From: Burkholderia sp. Ac-20365
Lineage (GTDB): Bacteria > Pseudomonadota > Gammaproteobacteria > Burkholderiales > Burkholderiaceae
Reading direction: 5' to 3'
Assembly (NCBI RefSeq): GCF_017104715.1
Contig: NZ_JAAGPI010000012.1
Coordinates: forward strand, 184,828 to 248,827
Length of the DNA: 64,000 nt
Part shown: piece by piece, positions 8,717 to 17,042 of the stretch
How positions within the stretch are numbered: the first letter of the stretch is position 1
How the letters are laid out: the number at the start of each line of letters is the position of its first letter
The notes under the pieces: generated by a model
The model's database searches: none
What the model saw: only the letters and a program-made list of their open reading frames with translations
Told to the model about the DNA's origin: nothing
Program-made: the position numbers and the translations under genes

Positions 8717-9592
8717 TCAGAACATCAGTGAGCCATCCACGCACGTGACGCAAGAGCCGCCGACGCGCACCTTGCCGCTCCTGTCCACGCTCACCTCTAT
8801 CCGTCCATCCCGGCCGACGCAGCGGCCCTGCGTCGCGACATAGTGGCCACCGTCGGCGGGCAGCAGCCCCTGAGACCATTGGAATGCAGCAACGCTGCCA
8901 TTGCCGCTTCCGCAAACGGGATCTTCGTTGACGCCACACGACGGCGCGAACGTGCGCACCTCGATTGCCGCATCGCCACGTTGATGAGCACCGAATACGG
9001 TCACACCTGTGACGCCGAGACGGCTTTCGAAGTCTGCCAGTCTCCCAAGATCAGGCCGCAGTTCAAGCACGGAAGCCGCATCGGAGAACTGCGCGATGAC
9101 CCAGACTGGGCCGACGTTCACGACAGCCGGTGCAGTCTTGCCGCTGACGTCGCAGCCGAGAATGGCCGCGAGCTCTGCCCTGTCCTTCTCGTGCAGCGTC
9201 TCGATCTTCGCCTTCGGAAGATCGAAAGCCAGATGACGTTCTCCCGCATGTTCTTCGATCGACAACTCAACGAGGCCGATACCGCAGCTCTGAATCAACC
9301 GCCCGCCTGCCCGTGGCGTCACACGACCGGCCTCGAGGATCGCGTGAGCACTACCAAGCGTCGGATGTCCGGCGAAGGGAAGCTCACTGCCCGGCGTGAA
9401 GATCCGTAGCTCATAGTCGGCCTCGACACTCGTCGACGGAAGCACGAATGTCGTTTCGGAAAGATTCGTCCAGCGCGCGATAGCCTGCATGTCGTCCGTC
9501 GATAAACCCTCCGCGTCCAGTACGACAGCGACTGGATTGCCGAGAAGCGGCCGGCGCGTGAACACATCTACCACCTTGTACGATCGATTCAT
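8717..9592 (-). CDS. PhzF family isomerase/epimerase
   Basis: A 291-residue PhzF-family protein with the diaminopimelate-epimerase-like double fold. NLSETTFVLP carries the conserved catalytic Glu, FAGHPTLGSAHAIL the first-half GHPTxGxA motif, and EDPVCGSGNGSVAAF the second-half motif. Family members isomerise or epimerise small acids, as PhzF does in phenazine synthesis, but most homologues act elsewhere and no other phenazine genes are present. ATG 9592 has AGAGGA just upstream. It is the last gene of the aminotransferase / binding-protein operon, so its substrate is probably an amino-acid derivative. Confidence 0.88.
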   Translation of the reverse strand: MNRSYKVVDVFTRRPLLGNPVAVVLDAEGLSTDDMQAIARWTNLSETTFVLPSTSVEADYELRIFTPGSELPFAGHPTLGSAHAILEAGRVTPRAGGRLIQSCGIGLVELSIEEHAGERHLAFDLPKAKIETLHEKDRAELAAILGCDVSGKTAPAVVNVGPVWVIAQFSDAASVLELRPDLGRLADFESRLGVTGVTVFGAHQRGDAAIEVRTFAPSCGVNEDPVCGSGNGSVAAFQWSQGLLPADGGHYVATQGRCVGRDGRIEVSVDRSGKVRVGGSCVTCVDGSLMF

Positions 9593-9634
9593 TCTGTCCT
9601 CTGGCAAGCGGATAAATACGTCAGTGTAGGTGCG

Positions 9635-10357
9635 TCAACGTTTTACAGCCGCTACGCTGTCGATTTCCGCATCCGTTAGACCGAACTTCGCCATGCGGGC
9701 GCGATGGTCGGCCGAACCAAGGTATTGCCGCAGTTGCTCATTCACTGCCTGCAACAGCGCATGATTGCTCTTGTTGAACGAGAAGGCGCCAACGGGTACG
9801 GCTGTCTCCTTGCTCATGTCATGCGCAACCGCTTCCAGTTCCTTGTTAGAACCTGCAATGGCACGGTTCCCCACTGCGGTTCCCGCGAATGCATCGATCT
9901 TTCCCGCAAGCAATGCCGCGATCGCTTCCGGCTGATCCTTGAACATCGTGATCTGCTCATCGCGCACGCCTGCCGATTTTGCGGAGTCGATTTGCACTTG
10001 TCCGTTGATCAGACCAATCCGTGCATCGCCGTGCTGTGCTAGCACCGCGTAACCCGTCAGCGCTTTCGGATTCCCGGCATGCACGACAAATCCGTCGCCC
10101 AGCGCCCAGACAGGGACGCTGAACGCAACGTGTGCAGCCCGCCCAGACGTGACGAAGATCGGCACGTTCATGTCCCAACGGTTCTCCTGGACACCGGGGA
10201 GTAATTCCTCGAACGACGTAGGTTGATACTCGATCGATGTCACGCCGATCGCGCGGAGCACCACATCGGCGAGTTCAATGTCTGAGCCTGTCACGGCACC
10301 GGCCGCGTTCGTCCAGTAGAACGGCGGCTCTTCGATATAGGCGACCCTTACTTTCAT
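9635..10357 (-). CDS. Solute-binding protein family 3 homologue lacking a signal peptide
   Basis: A 240-residue protein matching the amino-acid ABC-transporter binding fold (VRVAYIEEPPFYWTNAAGAVTGSDIELADVVLRAIG, then LLAGKIDAFAGTAVGNRAI). The coding region begins directly with the first beta-strand: there is no signal sequence or lipobox at ATG 10357, and the only upstream in-frame start (TTG 10369) adds four residues. No permease or ATPase genes are adjacent. It lies 39 bp after an aminotransferase and 42 bp before phzF-like. It may be a cytoplasmic ligand-binding protein or an enzyme on this fold; the role is unresolved. Confidence 0.8.
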   Translation of the reverse strand: MKVRVAYIEEPPFYWTNAAGAVTGSDIELADVVLRAIGVTSIEYQPTSFEELLPGVQENRWDMNVPIFVTSGRAAHVAFSVPVWALGDGFVVHAGNPKALTGYAVLAQHGDARIGLINGQVQIDSAKSAGVRDEQITMFKDQPEAIAALLAGKIDAFAGTAVGNRAIAGSNKELEAVAHDMSKETAVPVGAFSFNKSNHALLQAVNEQLRQYLGSADHRARMAKFGLTDAEIDSVAAVKR

Positions 10358-10396
10358 GACTTTTTCCAATAGTTGAAGAGGGAATATGACCGACAG

Positions 10397-11587
10397 TCAC
10401 GCTCGCGAATCATCCGTCGAGATGTCGAGCGCAATTGAAAGCGCGTCCAGCGCCTGTCCAAGACGCGCGGGCGGCAGATAACCAAACCCGAGCCGGAACA
10501 CACGCTCGCTCTCACCAAACCATGTTCCGCACGCGAGTTGCAAGTCGTGCCGCGGCAGCGCATCCCAGAAGCGTGATACGGCCGAAGCATCGAAGGCGTC
10601 ATCACGCAGGCGCACGCAGCACAACGCACCGGCATCCGGGCGCACCCACTCGACGCGCGTTCGTTCGCGCTCGCACCATGCCGCCAGTTCCTTGACGGCA
10701 CCGTCGAGCAGACGACGCCGCGATGCAAGCACGGCTTCCCGATTGCGCAGCAACGCGGCAGCAAGCGCTTCGTCGAGCACCGAGCCGGAAATGACGGTGT
10801 TCATCTTCGCGACCGTAAGGCGCGCCCGGAGATCCGCGTCCGCCACCGTGAGCCAGCCCGTGCGCAAGCCCGGCGCCCCGAGTGCTTTCGATACCGACGC
10901 GCCCGTAACGATGCGCGGGTCGAGCGCCGCAAAACTCCCGGTCGCGACTGCTTCGCCGTAGGTTGCCTCTCGATAGGTCTCGTCGATGAAAAGTATCGCC
11001 TGGGGCGAGTGTTTCGCGAGCAACGCCAGCAGCTTTTCGATCTCGCTCCGCGACGTCCGCACGCCGCTCGGATTCTGCGGCGACGCAAGGCTTACCAGCT
11101 TCGTTGTCGAAGAGAGCGCAGCCTCGATGCGATCCAGATCCAGTCGATACCCATCTTCAAACGACAACCTGACTTCGCGTACGGCGACACCCGCGCCGAC
11201 CAGACAGTCACGACTCGGCGGAAAACAGGGTGTCACGAGCACAGCTTCATCGCCGGGCCGGCAAAGTTCGAATGCAAGCAGAAAGAGTCCGAGCGCGGTG
11301 CCTTGAGTCGTGACGATCTGCCCGGCGGACACACCGCAGGTTTCGGCTATGGCTTCGCGCAACGCCTCGGCACCCACCGATTTACCGTAGCCCAGCTTCA
11401 GATCGCGAATAGATTCGAGACCCGCCATATCCAGCACCTCGCCGACCGTCAGGTCTTGCGACGTGCTCTCCGCCAGATTGAACGGCCTGTTCACGTCCAG
11501 AAGCGAAATGATCTCGTTGTACGGAAAGCGCCCGCGCCACACCTTCGTATTTGCGCCGCCCGCGACATCCGTTTGAAACGCATTCAT
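10397..11587 (-). CDS. PLP-dependent class I/II aminotransferase
   Basis: A 396-residue fold-type I aminotransferase. Lys234 in GASVSKALGAPGLRTGW is the predicted Schiff-base lysine, ASPQNPSG is the conserved Asn region, and FIDETYREATYG holds the Asp/Tyr that contact the cofactor. Start ATG 11587 is chosen because AAGGCGAA lies upstream. It is the first gene of an operon with a signal-less binding-protein homologue and a PhzF homologue, and is divergent from a MocR regulator that probably controls it. The amino donor is unknown. Confidence 0.9.
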   Translation of the reverse strand: MNAFQTDVAGGANTKVWRGRFPYNEIISLLDVNRPFNLAESTSQDLTVGEVLDMAGLESIRDLKLGYGKSVGAEALREAIAETCGVSAGQIVTTQGTALGLFLLAFELCRPGDEAVLVTPCFPPSRDCLVGAGVAVREVRLSFEDGYRLDLDRIEAALSSTTKLVSLASPQNPSGVRTSRSEIEKLLALLAKHSPQAILFIDETYREATYGEAVATGSFAALDPRIVTGASVSKALGAPGLRTGWLTVADADLRARLTVAKMNTVISGSVLDEALAAALLRNREAVLASRRRLLDGAVKELAAWCERERTRVEWVRPDAGALCCVRLRDDAFDASAVSRFWDALPRHDLQLACGTWFGESERVFRLGFGYLPPARLGQALDALSIALDISTDDSRA

Positions 11588-11662
11588 GCTTTCGCCTTGC
11601 ATCGATGGTGAATACTGATCTGAAACACCCGCATCGTAGCGCCGACATACCAACCATAACAG

Positions 11663-11697
11663 TCACAATTTTCGACTGAATGGACCATCACAATTTT
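11663..11697. promoter_or_regulatory. Direct repeat TCACAATTTT in the aminotransferase-mocR gap
   Basis: Two identical 10-bp copies (11663-11672 and 11688-11697), 25 bp apart start to start, lie in the 160-bp region between the divergent aminotransferase and MocR genes. MocR regulators such as GabR and PdxR are known to bind direct repeats, so this is a good candidate operator for both promoters. Confidence 0.55.
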
Positions 11698-11747
11698 GCT
11701 TGGCGACGTGCGGGTGAGAATCGATAATCGGGAAATCCACCGTCACG

Positions 11748-13190
11748 ATGCATTTCATGGATACGCACACTTCGTTCCGTTACGAGCAACTGGCCGAACT
11801 CATCACCGGCATGATCGACAATGGCGCGCTCGCGCCCGGCACACGTCTGCCATCCGTGCGCGCTGTCAGCGAGCAGCACAGCATCAGTATCTCCACCGCA
11901 TTGCAGGCTTACAGGCTACTGGAAGATCGCGGCATTCTCGTTGCACGTCCGCAGTCGGGTTTTTATGTGTCGGCGCCGCATCGGGGCGCACTCCGGTTGC
12001 CGTCGACCTCGCGCGCGCGTTCGAAGGCGTCGACCGTGTCGATCAGCGGCGCCGTTGCAGCGCTGCTGGAGCATGCATCGAATACCTCACTCGTGCCGCT
12101 CGGTTGCGCCGTGCCAGAAGCGGCACTGTTGCAGTCGAACCGGCTCGACCTCGCGCTGTCGCGCGCCGCCCGCCAGCATGGCGCGCGATACAACGCCTAT
12201 AGCGCCGCACAAGGCGAACCGGGCCTGCGCCGCGAGATTGCGAAGCGGGCGATGCGCATCGGCCACGCACTGTCCCCCGACGACGTGCTCATCACAGCCG
12301 GCTGCACCGAAGCACTCACGCTCGCGCTCACCTCGGTCGCGTCGCGCGGCGATACGATCGCAATCGAATCGCCCACGTATGTCGGGCTTCTGCACACGCT
12401 CGAAGTGCTCGGCCTGAAGGCTTTCGAACTACCGACCGATCCGACTCGCGGCATCGACGTCGATGCGCTCGCGCATCTGCTCGATACGGAATCCGTGGCA
12501 GCATGCGTGCTGTCGTCGAGCTTCAACAATCCGCTCGGCTCGATGATGGCCGAAGCCGACAAGCGCGCACTTCTCGCGGTGCTCGCGCAGCATGAAGTAC
12601 CGTTGATCGAAGACGATGTGTACGGCGACATCTACTTCGGTCGGGAACGGCCCAAGCCCTTCATCGCGCTCGACGGCGGCGCCAATACCATTTATTGCAG
12701 TTCGTTTTCGAAGAGCCTCGCGCCCGGATACCGGGTCGGCTGGATCGTCGCGGGCGCCTATGCGCAACGTGTGATGGACCGCAAGCTCGCGTTCAGCCTG
12801 TGCAGTCCGACCTTGCCGCAGGTCGCGCTCGCGGACTTCCTCGCGAGCGGCAACTACGATGCACACCTGCGCACGCTTCGCCGCATGTTCCAGCAAAATC
12901 TTGCGCGGATGACGCGCACGATCGAGGCAGGCTTTCCGGCCGAGACAAAAGTAAGCCGCCCCGCAGGCGGCTTCGTGCTGTGGCTCGAACTGCCGAGGCG
13001 CTTCGATTCGCGCGAACTGTTCGACCAGGCACTCGAAAAAGGCATCTGCTTTGCGCCCGGCGACGTCTTCTCCGCGAGCCGGCGTTTTCGCAACTGCCTG
13101 CGCCTGAGCGCCGGGCACGTGTGGAACGAAAGCGTCGAAGACGGCGTACGTCGACTGGGCAAGCTCGCGAGGGCATTGCTCGCGCGCTGA
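11748..13190 (+). CDS. MocR-type (GntR-HTH plus aminotransferase domain) transcriptional regulator
   Basis: A 480-residue fusion of a GntR winged helix (about 8-75: LPSVRAVSEQHSISISTALQAYRLLEDRGILVARPQSGFYV) with a fold-type I aminotransferase domain (about 110-480). SSSFNNPLG, EDDVYGDIYFG and Lys322 in SSFSKSLAPGYRVGW form the predicted PLP site. MocR proteins sense PLP or an amino-acid aldimine and activate neighbouring genes. The divergent aminotransferase operon is the obvious target, and the shared promoter region holds matching direct repeats. The gene ends 2 bp from the convergent acyl-CoA dehydrogenase gene. Confidence 0.92.
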   Translation: MHFMDTHTSFRYEQLAELITGMIDNGALAPGTRLPSVRAVSEQHSISISTALQAYRLLEDRGILVARPQSGFYVSAPHRGALRLPSTSRARSKASTVSISGAVAALLEHASNTSLVPLGCAVPEAALLQSNRLDLALSRAARQHGARYNAYSAAQGEPGLRREIAKRAMRIGHALSPDDVLITAGCTEALTLALTSVASRGDTIAIESPTYVGLLHTLEVLGLKAFELPTDPTRGIDVDALAHLLDTESVAACVLSSSFNNPLGSMMAEADKRALLAVLAQHEVPLIEDDVYGDIYFGRERPKPFIALDGGANTIYCSSFSKSLAPGYRVGWIVAGAYAQRVMDRKLAFSLCSPTLPQVALADFLASGNYDAHLRTLRRMFQQNLARMTRTIEAGFPAETKVSRPAGGFVLWLELPRRFDSRELFDQALEKGICFAPGDVFSASRRFRNCLRLSAGHVWNESVEDGVRRLGKLARALLAR

Positions 13191-13192
13191 TC

Positions 13193-14533
13193 CTATCGGC
13201 TCTTCGCGTCGCGCTGCGGTTGCATCAGCGCGCCCGTGCTTTCCATCGATTTATCGAAATCCATCCGGCGCGAATCGGCAATCGCGCGCGGATCGAAGTT
13301 CTCATCGAGCATGACGCCCCAGATCTTGCGCATCTGCATGCCGATATTGCCCGCATCGTACAAGGGAAAGACAGCCGCTTCGCGCAGGAATTTTTCCATC
13401 GGATGCTGCTTGTCCAGCGCATTGACGCCCATCACCTGAAGGGCCCGGAAGACCGTCGTAAACAGTGTTTCTCCGCAAAAGACTTTCGCCATCGCGCCGA
13501 CCGCGTGTCCTTCCGAATTGAACAGATCCAGATAGTGCGCGGCTTTCCATGAGAATGCGCGGCATGCTTCGATTTTCATTGCGATATCCGCGAGCATATA
13601 GCCGACTGCCTGATGATGAATCATCGGCATGCCGCCACCGGCGCGGCGCGTCTTCGCCCATTGCAGCGCGAATTCATAAGCCGATCTCGCCACGCCAACC
13701 GCCGCGATCGCCGCAACCGGCCCCGACCACGTGAACGCCTTGCCGATGACGAGATCGCCATCGCCGACGGCAAAGAGGTTCTCTTCGGGAACGCGGCAGT
13801 CCTTGAACGTGATCGTATTGTTCTGGCACAAGCGATGTCCGAGCTTCGATATCGGTTCGCCATAACTGATACCCGCCGTTCCCCTCGGCACGACGATCGC
13901 GCTAAGTCCTTCGCGCCCACCCTTCGAAGGGTCGGTACGAACGATGCACACGTTTACGTCCGCGCCCATCAGATCCCATCCGCCCGCATTGCATGGCCAG
14001 TATTTCTGGCCGTTCAGTACATATTCGCCACGCCCTTTGTCATGCGTCGCGATCAGTCCGATGCCTGCCGGGCGCGGCCCGGGATGATCGAAATTCGCCG
14101 TCCCACCCGTGTCGTCGACCGGTTCGCTCACGGTCCATCCGGCGATGTATTCCCCGCGCGGATCACTCGTGGCCTGCACCAGCCACTTTTTCTTTTGAGC
14201 CTCCGAGCCGTACCAGACGAGTGGCATGAGCGCCAGTCCGTTGACGAGCAGCACGGTCGCGAAGCCGGGGTCGACGGCGGTGATCTCCTCGGCGACAATC
14301 TGCAGATCCATATTGCTGATGCCTCCGCCGCCATATTCGCGGGGCAGGAAACCGGTCGCAAAGCCGAGCTTGTAGCACTCGAGGTAAGCGCCCTTCATCA
14401 ATACGAAGGCCTTTTGCGTGTCACGCTCTTCATCCGCTTTCTTCACGACAGGCTGAAGAATCTCCAGCGAGAATTCGCGTGCGTTGCGCTGCAACTTCTG
14501 TTGCGCGGCAGTCAAAGTGAAATCGATCGGCAT
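13193..14533 (-). CDS. Acyl-CoA dehydrogenase family protein, atypical active site
   Basis: A 446-residue FAD-dependent acyl-CoA dehydrogenase homologue with N-terminal helical (about 5-120), beta (about 125-235) and C-terminal helical domains. YIAGWTVSEP is the flavin-contacting region. Where most family members have the catalytic Glu in a YEGT motif, this protein has PLYDAGNIGMQ with Asp393. The paralogue immediately upstream in the operon also has Asp there. It is the second gene of the pair (170-bp gap) and may have an unusual substrate or chemistry. The 2,3-dehydrogenation role is family inference. Confidence 0.85.
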   Translation of the reverse strand: MPIDFTLTAAQQKLQRNAREFSLEILQPVVKKADEERDTQKAFVLMKGAYLECYKLGFATGFLPREYGGGGISNMDLQIVAEEITAVDPGFATVLLVNGLALMPLVWYGSEAQKKKWLVQATSDPRGEYIAGWTVSEPVDDTGGTANFDHPGPRPAGIGLIATHDKGRGEYVLNGQKYWPCNAGGWDLMGADVNVCIVRTDPSKGGREGLSAIVVPRGTAGISYGEPISKLGHRLCQNNTITFKDCRVPEENLFAVGDGDLVIGKAFTWSGPVAAIAAVGVARSAYEFALQWAKTRRAGGGMPMIHHQAVGYMLADIAMKIEACRAFSWKAAHYLDLFNSEGHAVGAMAKVFCGETLFTTVFRALQVMGVNALDKQHPMEKFLREAAVFPLYDAGNIGMQMRKIWGVMLDENFDPRAIADSRRMDFDKSMESTGALMQPQRDAKSR

Positions 14534-14702
14534 GGCAGGAACTCGATAGTTTCAGGTTGCCAATCGGCGCGTCGAACGTTACTGCCCCGCTGACGATCGT
14601 TTCGATCCGACCGTCCCGTCCTTCGCACCGTCCATTTCATCGAACCTTTGTGCGACTCAGAATGTCCCCTGTGTGCGCATCGACAGCACATGCAAGAGCG
14701 GC

Positions 14703-15998
14703 CTAGCCGGCAGCCTCCATGGGCCGCGAAAAATACAGTGACTCGTCGTCCATCGCGCCGCGCGGATTGAAGCTTTCATCCGCGAGGACGCCTTTCACGC
14801 GTCGCCGCTGCATGGCCATGTTGCCGCCATCGAAGATCGGCAACAACGCAGCATCGTGGAGATTCCTGTTGAAGCTGTGCAGCGTATCGCCGTCATGCAT
14901 GCCGACGATCTGCATGCATTTGAACACGCAGTCGAACATCGTTTCCGTAACATTGATCTTGCACATCGCACCGAATATTTCCGCGTGATGATCGTGCTTG
15001 TCCAGATAGTCAGCAGCGCGCCACGCGAAATAGCGGGCCGACTCGATCTTCGCAGCGACATCGCCGAGCACGTAACCCACGTTCTCGACGCGGTTGATAA
15101 GCGGAAGCGAAAGGCCCGAATCGCGCCTGGAAAATCGCAGCGCAACTTCATACGCCGCGCGCGCGACGCCCGCCGCAGCAATAGCCGCCACGGGACCGAA
15201 CCATGAGAAATTCCGGTTGATGACCAGATCGCCCCTGCTTTCCGTAGCGCGAAGCAGGTTTTCGGCAGGCACGATGGCGTTGTCGAATTCAATGAGCGCG
15301 TCCGTCGACGTTCGGTCGGTCTGGTCTGCCGGGAAGCCGCAACTCACCCCGGCCGTGCCGCGCTCCACGACGATGGCCGAGAGCCCTCTCATCCAGCCGA
15401 TCTCGTCACCCGTGCGCGCGATGACGATTTGCGAGTCTGCCCCCAGACCGTCCCATCCCGCCGCCGACGACCACTTCTTGCGGCCGTTGAGCCGATAGTG
15501 ATCGCCGTGAAGTGTCGCCGTCAGTCCAATGCCGGCCGCAGACAGCGGGTTATCGAAGCTCGCGGCAGCGCGCATCGCGGCGGGCGGTTCGGCTGCCGTC
15601 CACGCGGCGAGATACTGCTCGTTCGGATCCGAAGTCGCGGCGCCAACGAATCGACACTTCTGCGCGTCATCGCCATACCAGATGATCGGCATCAATCCGA
15701 GGCCATTGCACAGCACGGTGCAGGCGAATCCCGGATCGATCGCGGCGATCTCTTCGGTGGCGATCGTGAAATCGAGGCAGGACAGACCCGCGCCGCCGTA
15801 TGCCGAAGGCAGCATCGCCGTGGCAAGACCCTGGCGATACGCTTCGATGTATGCAGGCTTGCGCCTGACAAATGCGCTGATCAGATCGGGTTCCCGATCG
15901 GTGTCGTAACTCAATGACGCCAGAACAGACTCGGAAAATAGTCGCGCCTTCATCTGCACCGCTTTCTGGGCGGCCGACATCGTGAAATCGATTGCCAT
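14703..15998 (-). CDS. Acyl-CoA dehydrogenase family protein, atypical active site (paralogue)
   Basis: A 431-residue paralogue of the next gene, sharing domain order and several blocks (GFACTVLCNGLGLMPIIWYG, FSWFGPVAAIAAAGVARAAYE). The catalytic-base region reads PIFDGGNMAMQRRR with Asp390 in place of the usual Glu. ATG 15998 is chosen because AGGAGG lies 6 bases upstream; an upstream in-frame start would give a 35-residue extension without homology. The two proteins may form a heteromeric dehydrogenase or act on successive intermediates. The upstream region contains a 7-bp inverted repeat and the gene for a cysteine-rich regulator. Confidence 0.85.
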   Translation of the reverse strand: MAIDFTMSAAQKAVQMKARLFSESVLASLSYDTDREPDLISAFVRRKPAYIEAYRQGLATAMLPSAYGGAGLSCLDFTIATEEIAAIDPGFACTVLCNGLGLMPIIWYGDDAQKCRFVGAATSDPNEQYLAAWTAAEPPAAMRAAASFDNPLSAAGIGLTATLHGDHYRLNGRKKWSSAAGWDGLGADSQIVIARTGDEIGWMRGLSAIVVERGTAGVSCGFPADQTDRTSTDALIEFDNAIVPAENLLRATESRGDLVINRNFSWFGPVAAIAAAGVARAAYEVALRFSRRDSGLSLPLINRVENVGYVLGDVAAKIESARYFAWRAADYLDKHDHHAEIFGAMCKINVTETMFDCVFKCMQIVGMHDGDTLHSFNRNLHDAALLPIFDGGNMAMQRRRVKGVLADESFNPRGAMDDESLYFSRPMEAAG

Positions 15999-16081
15999 CT
16001 GAAGCCTCCTTGAGCAAACGCAGACAACACAGGCTTGTTGCGCGACTCGGAGCGGGTCGGTGAGATCAGCATAGGCAAGCC

Positions 16082-16105
16082 TTTTGACGCGAACAATTGT
16101 CAAAA
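16082..16105. promoter_or_regulatory. Inverted repeat upstream of the acyl-CoA dehydrogenase genes
   Basis: TTTTGAC-N10-GTCAAAA, a perfect 7-bp dyad, lies 84 bp upstream of the first dehydrogenase start, in the gap next to the SufR-like regulator gene. An 8-bp palindrome ACAATTGT sits inside the spacer. It is a candidate operator for that regulator. Confidence 0.5.
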
Positions 16106-16245
16106 GTGTCGAAAGCCCCGACTGTTACAATTTTGATTTCGGGGCACGAAAAGCGGCTTTTCAGGGGTGTTTTGAAGCGAATGCAGGCAGTGAAGTGATG
16201 ACGAACCAACGTGGCGGCTGGTGCCTATACGATGACCGTCAGATG

Positions 16246-16887
16246 CTAGGCAAACGGCTTGAAGCGAAAGCGGCAAGTATCGCCACCGCGTTGCATGCAG
16301 GTCTGGTGCTCGACCTCGGTTCCCATCAAACCTGACAGGAACCCGATATCGAATCGGCACACTTCAGGGTAATCCTTCGTCAGGTCGTGATACACACAGT
16401 TCGTGCATTCGACACGTGACAGCTTCGACCCCATCTGCGGATCGATTTCCGCCGCGCGAAAACCGGCTTCGTTCATGATCGCGACGGTTTCGGTGATGCG
16501 CTCGGAGCGTGTTTTCCCCACGAGGCGCGGAATCAGCGCGGCTGAAGTCTTCATGCCGAGATCGAACATATAGCGATCGAGCCGCTCCGGACCGAGTTCA
16601 TCGCGAAGCGTGGACACCAGCAAAGCCGAGAACCATGAATACTGCTTGGGAAACTGATTCGTCCCTTCCTGCGTCAGGATGTAGGTCTGAACCGGCCTTC
16701 CACCGGTCTTTCGCGGTGAACCTTTCTGAATGAAATTGCGGCGTTCCAGCGCAATCAGATGCTGATTGACGGCGGTTCTGCTGATGCCGACAGCCGCGAT
16801 GATTTCATCGACTGTCATGCCGTTCTTGTGATCGAGTAATTGGTCCAGAATCCCTTGCCGGGTGCCGGAAATCGGATCGGTAGCCAT
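16246..16887 (-). CDS. HTH transcriptional regulator with SufR-like cysteine cluster
   Basis: A 213-residue protein with an N-terminal winged helix (about 8-75: GMTVDEIIAAVGISRTAVNQHLIALERRNFI ... GGRPVQTYILT) and a C-terminal domain holding Cys161, Cys164, Cys177, Cys197 and Cys205. The surrounding pattern (NCVYHDLTKDYPEVCRFD then CMQRGGDTCRF) resembles SufR-type repressors, which bind an iron-sulphur cluster through such cysteines. It lies upstream of the two acyl-CoA dehydrogenase genes on the same strand and is the likely regulator of them. Cluster binding is inferred, not shown. Confidence 0.75.
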   Translation of the reverse strand: MATDPISGTRQGILDQLLDHKNGMTVDEIIAAVGISRTAVNQHLIALERRNFIQKGSPRKTGGRPVQTYILTQEGTNQFPKQYSWFSALLVSTLRDELGPERLDRYMFDLGMKTSAALIPRLVGKTRSERITETVAIMNEAGFRAAEIDPQMGSKLSRVECTNCVYHDLTKDYPEVCRFDIGFLSGLMGTEVEHQTCMQRGGDTCRFRFKPFA

Positions 16888-17042
16888 AACGATGAAGCTC
16901 CGAATGAAGGGCGGCGTATAGCCTTAAACAAGAATACACCCCTCATTCCCGCCGTACCAATCGCGATTCATGTCAAAAGGTTATTTGCATCGTCCCCAGC
17001 CTCACGCGCTCCGTATTTACGTCTGCTGCGGATCATTGCCCG

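Noticed and set aside
8717..9592. Evidence for phenazine biosynthesis
   Set aside because: Only a PhzF-family protein is present. The family is broad and no phzA-E or phzG homologue is nearby.
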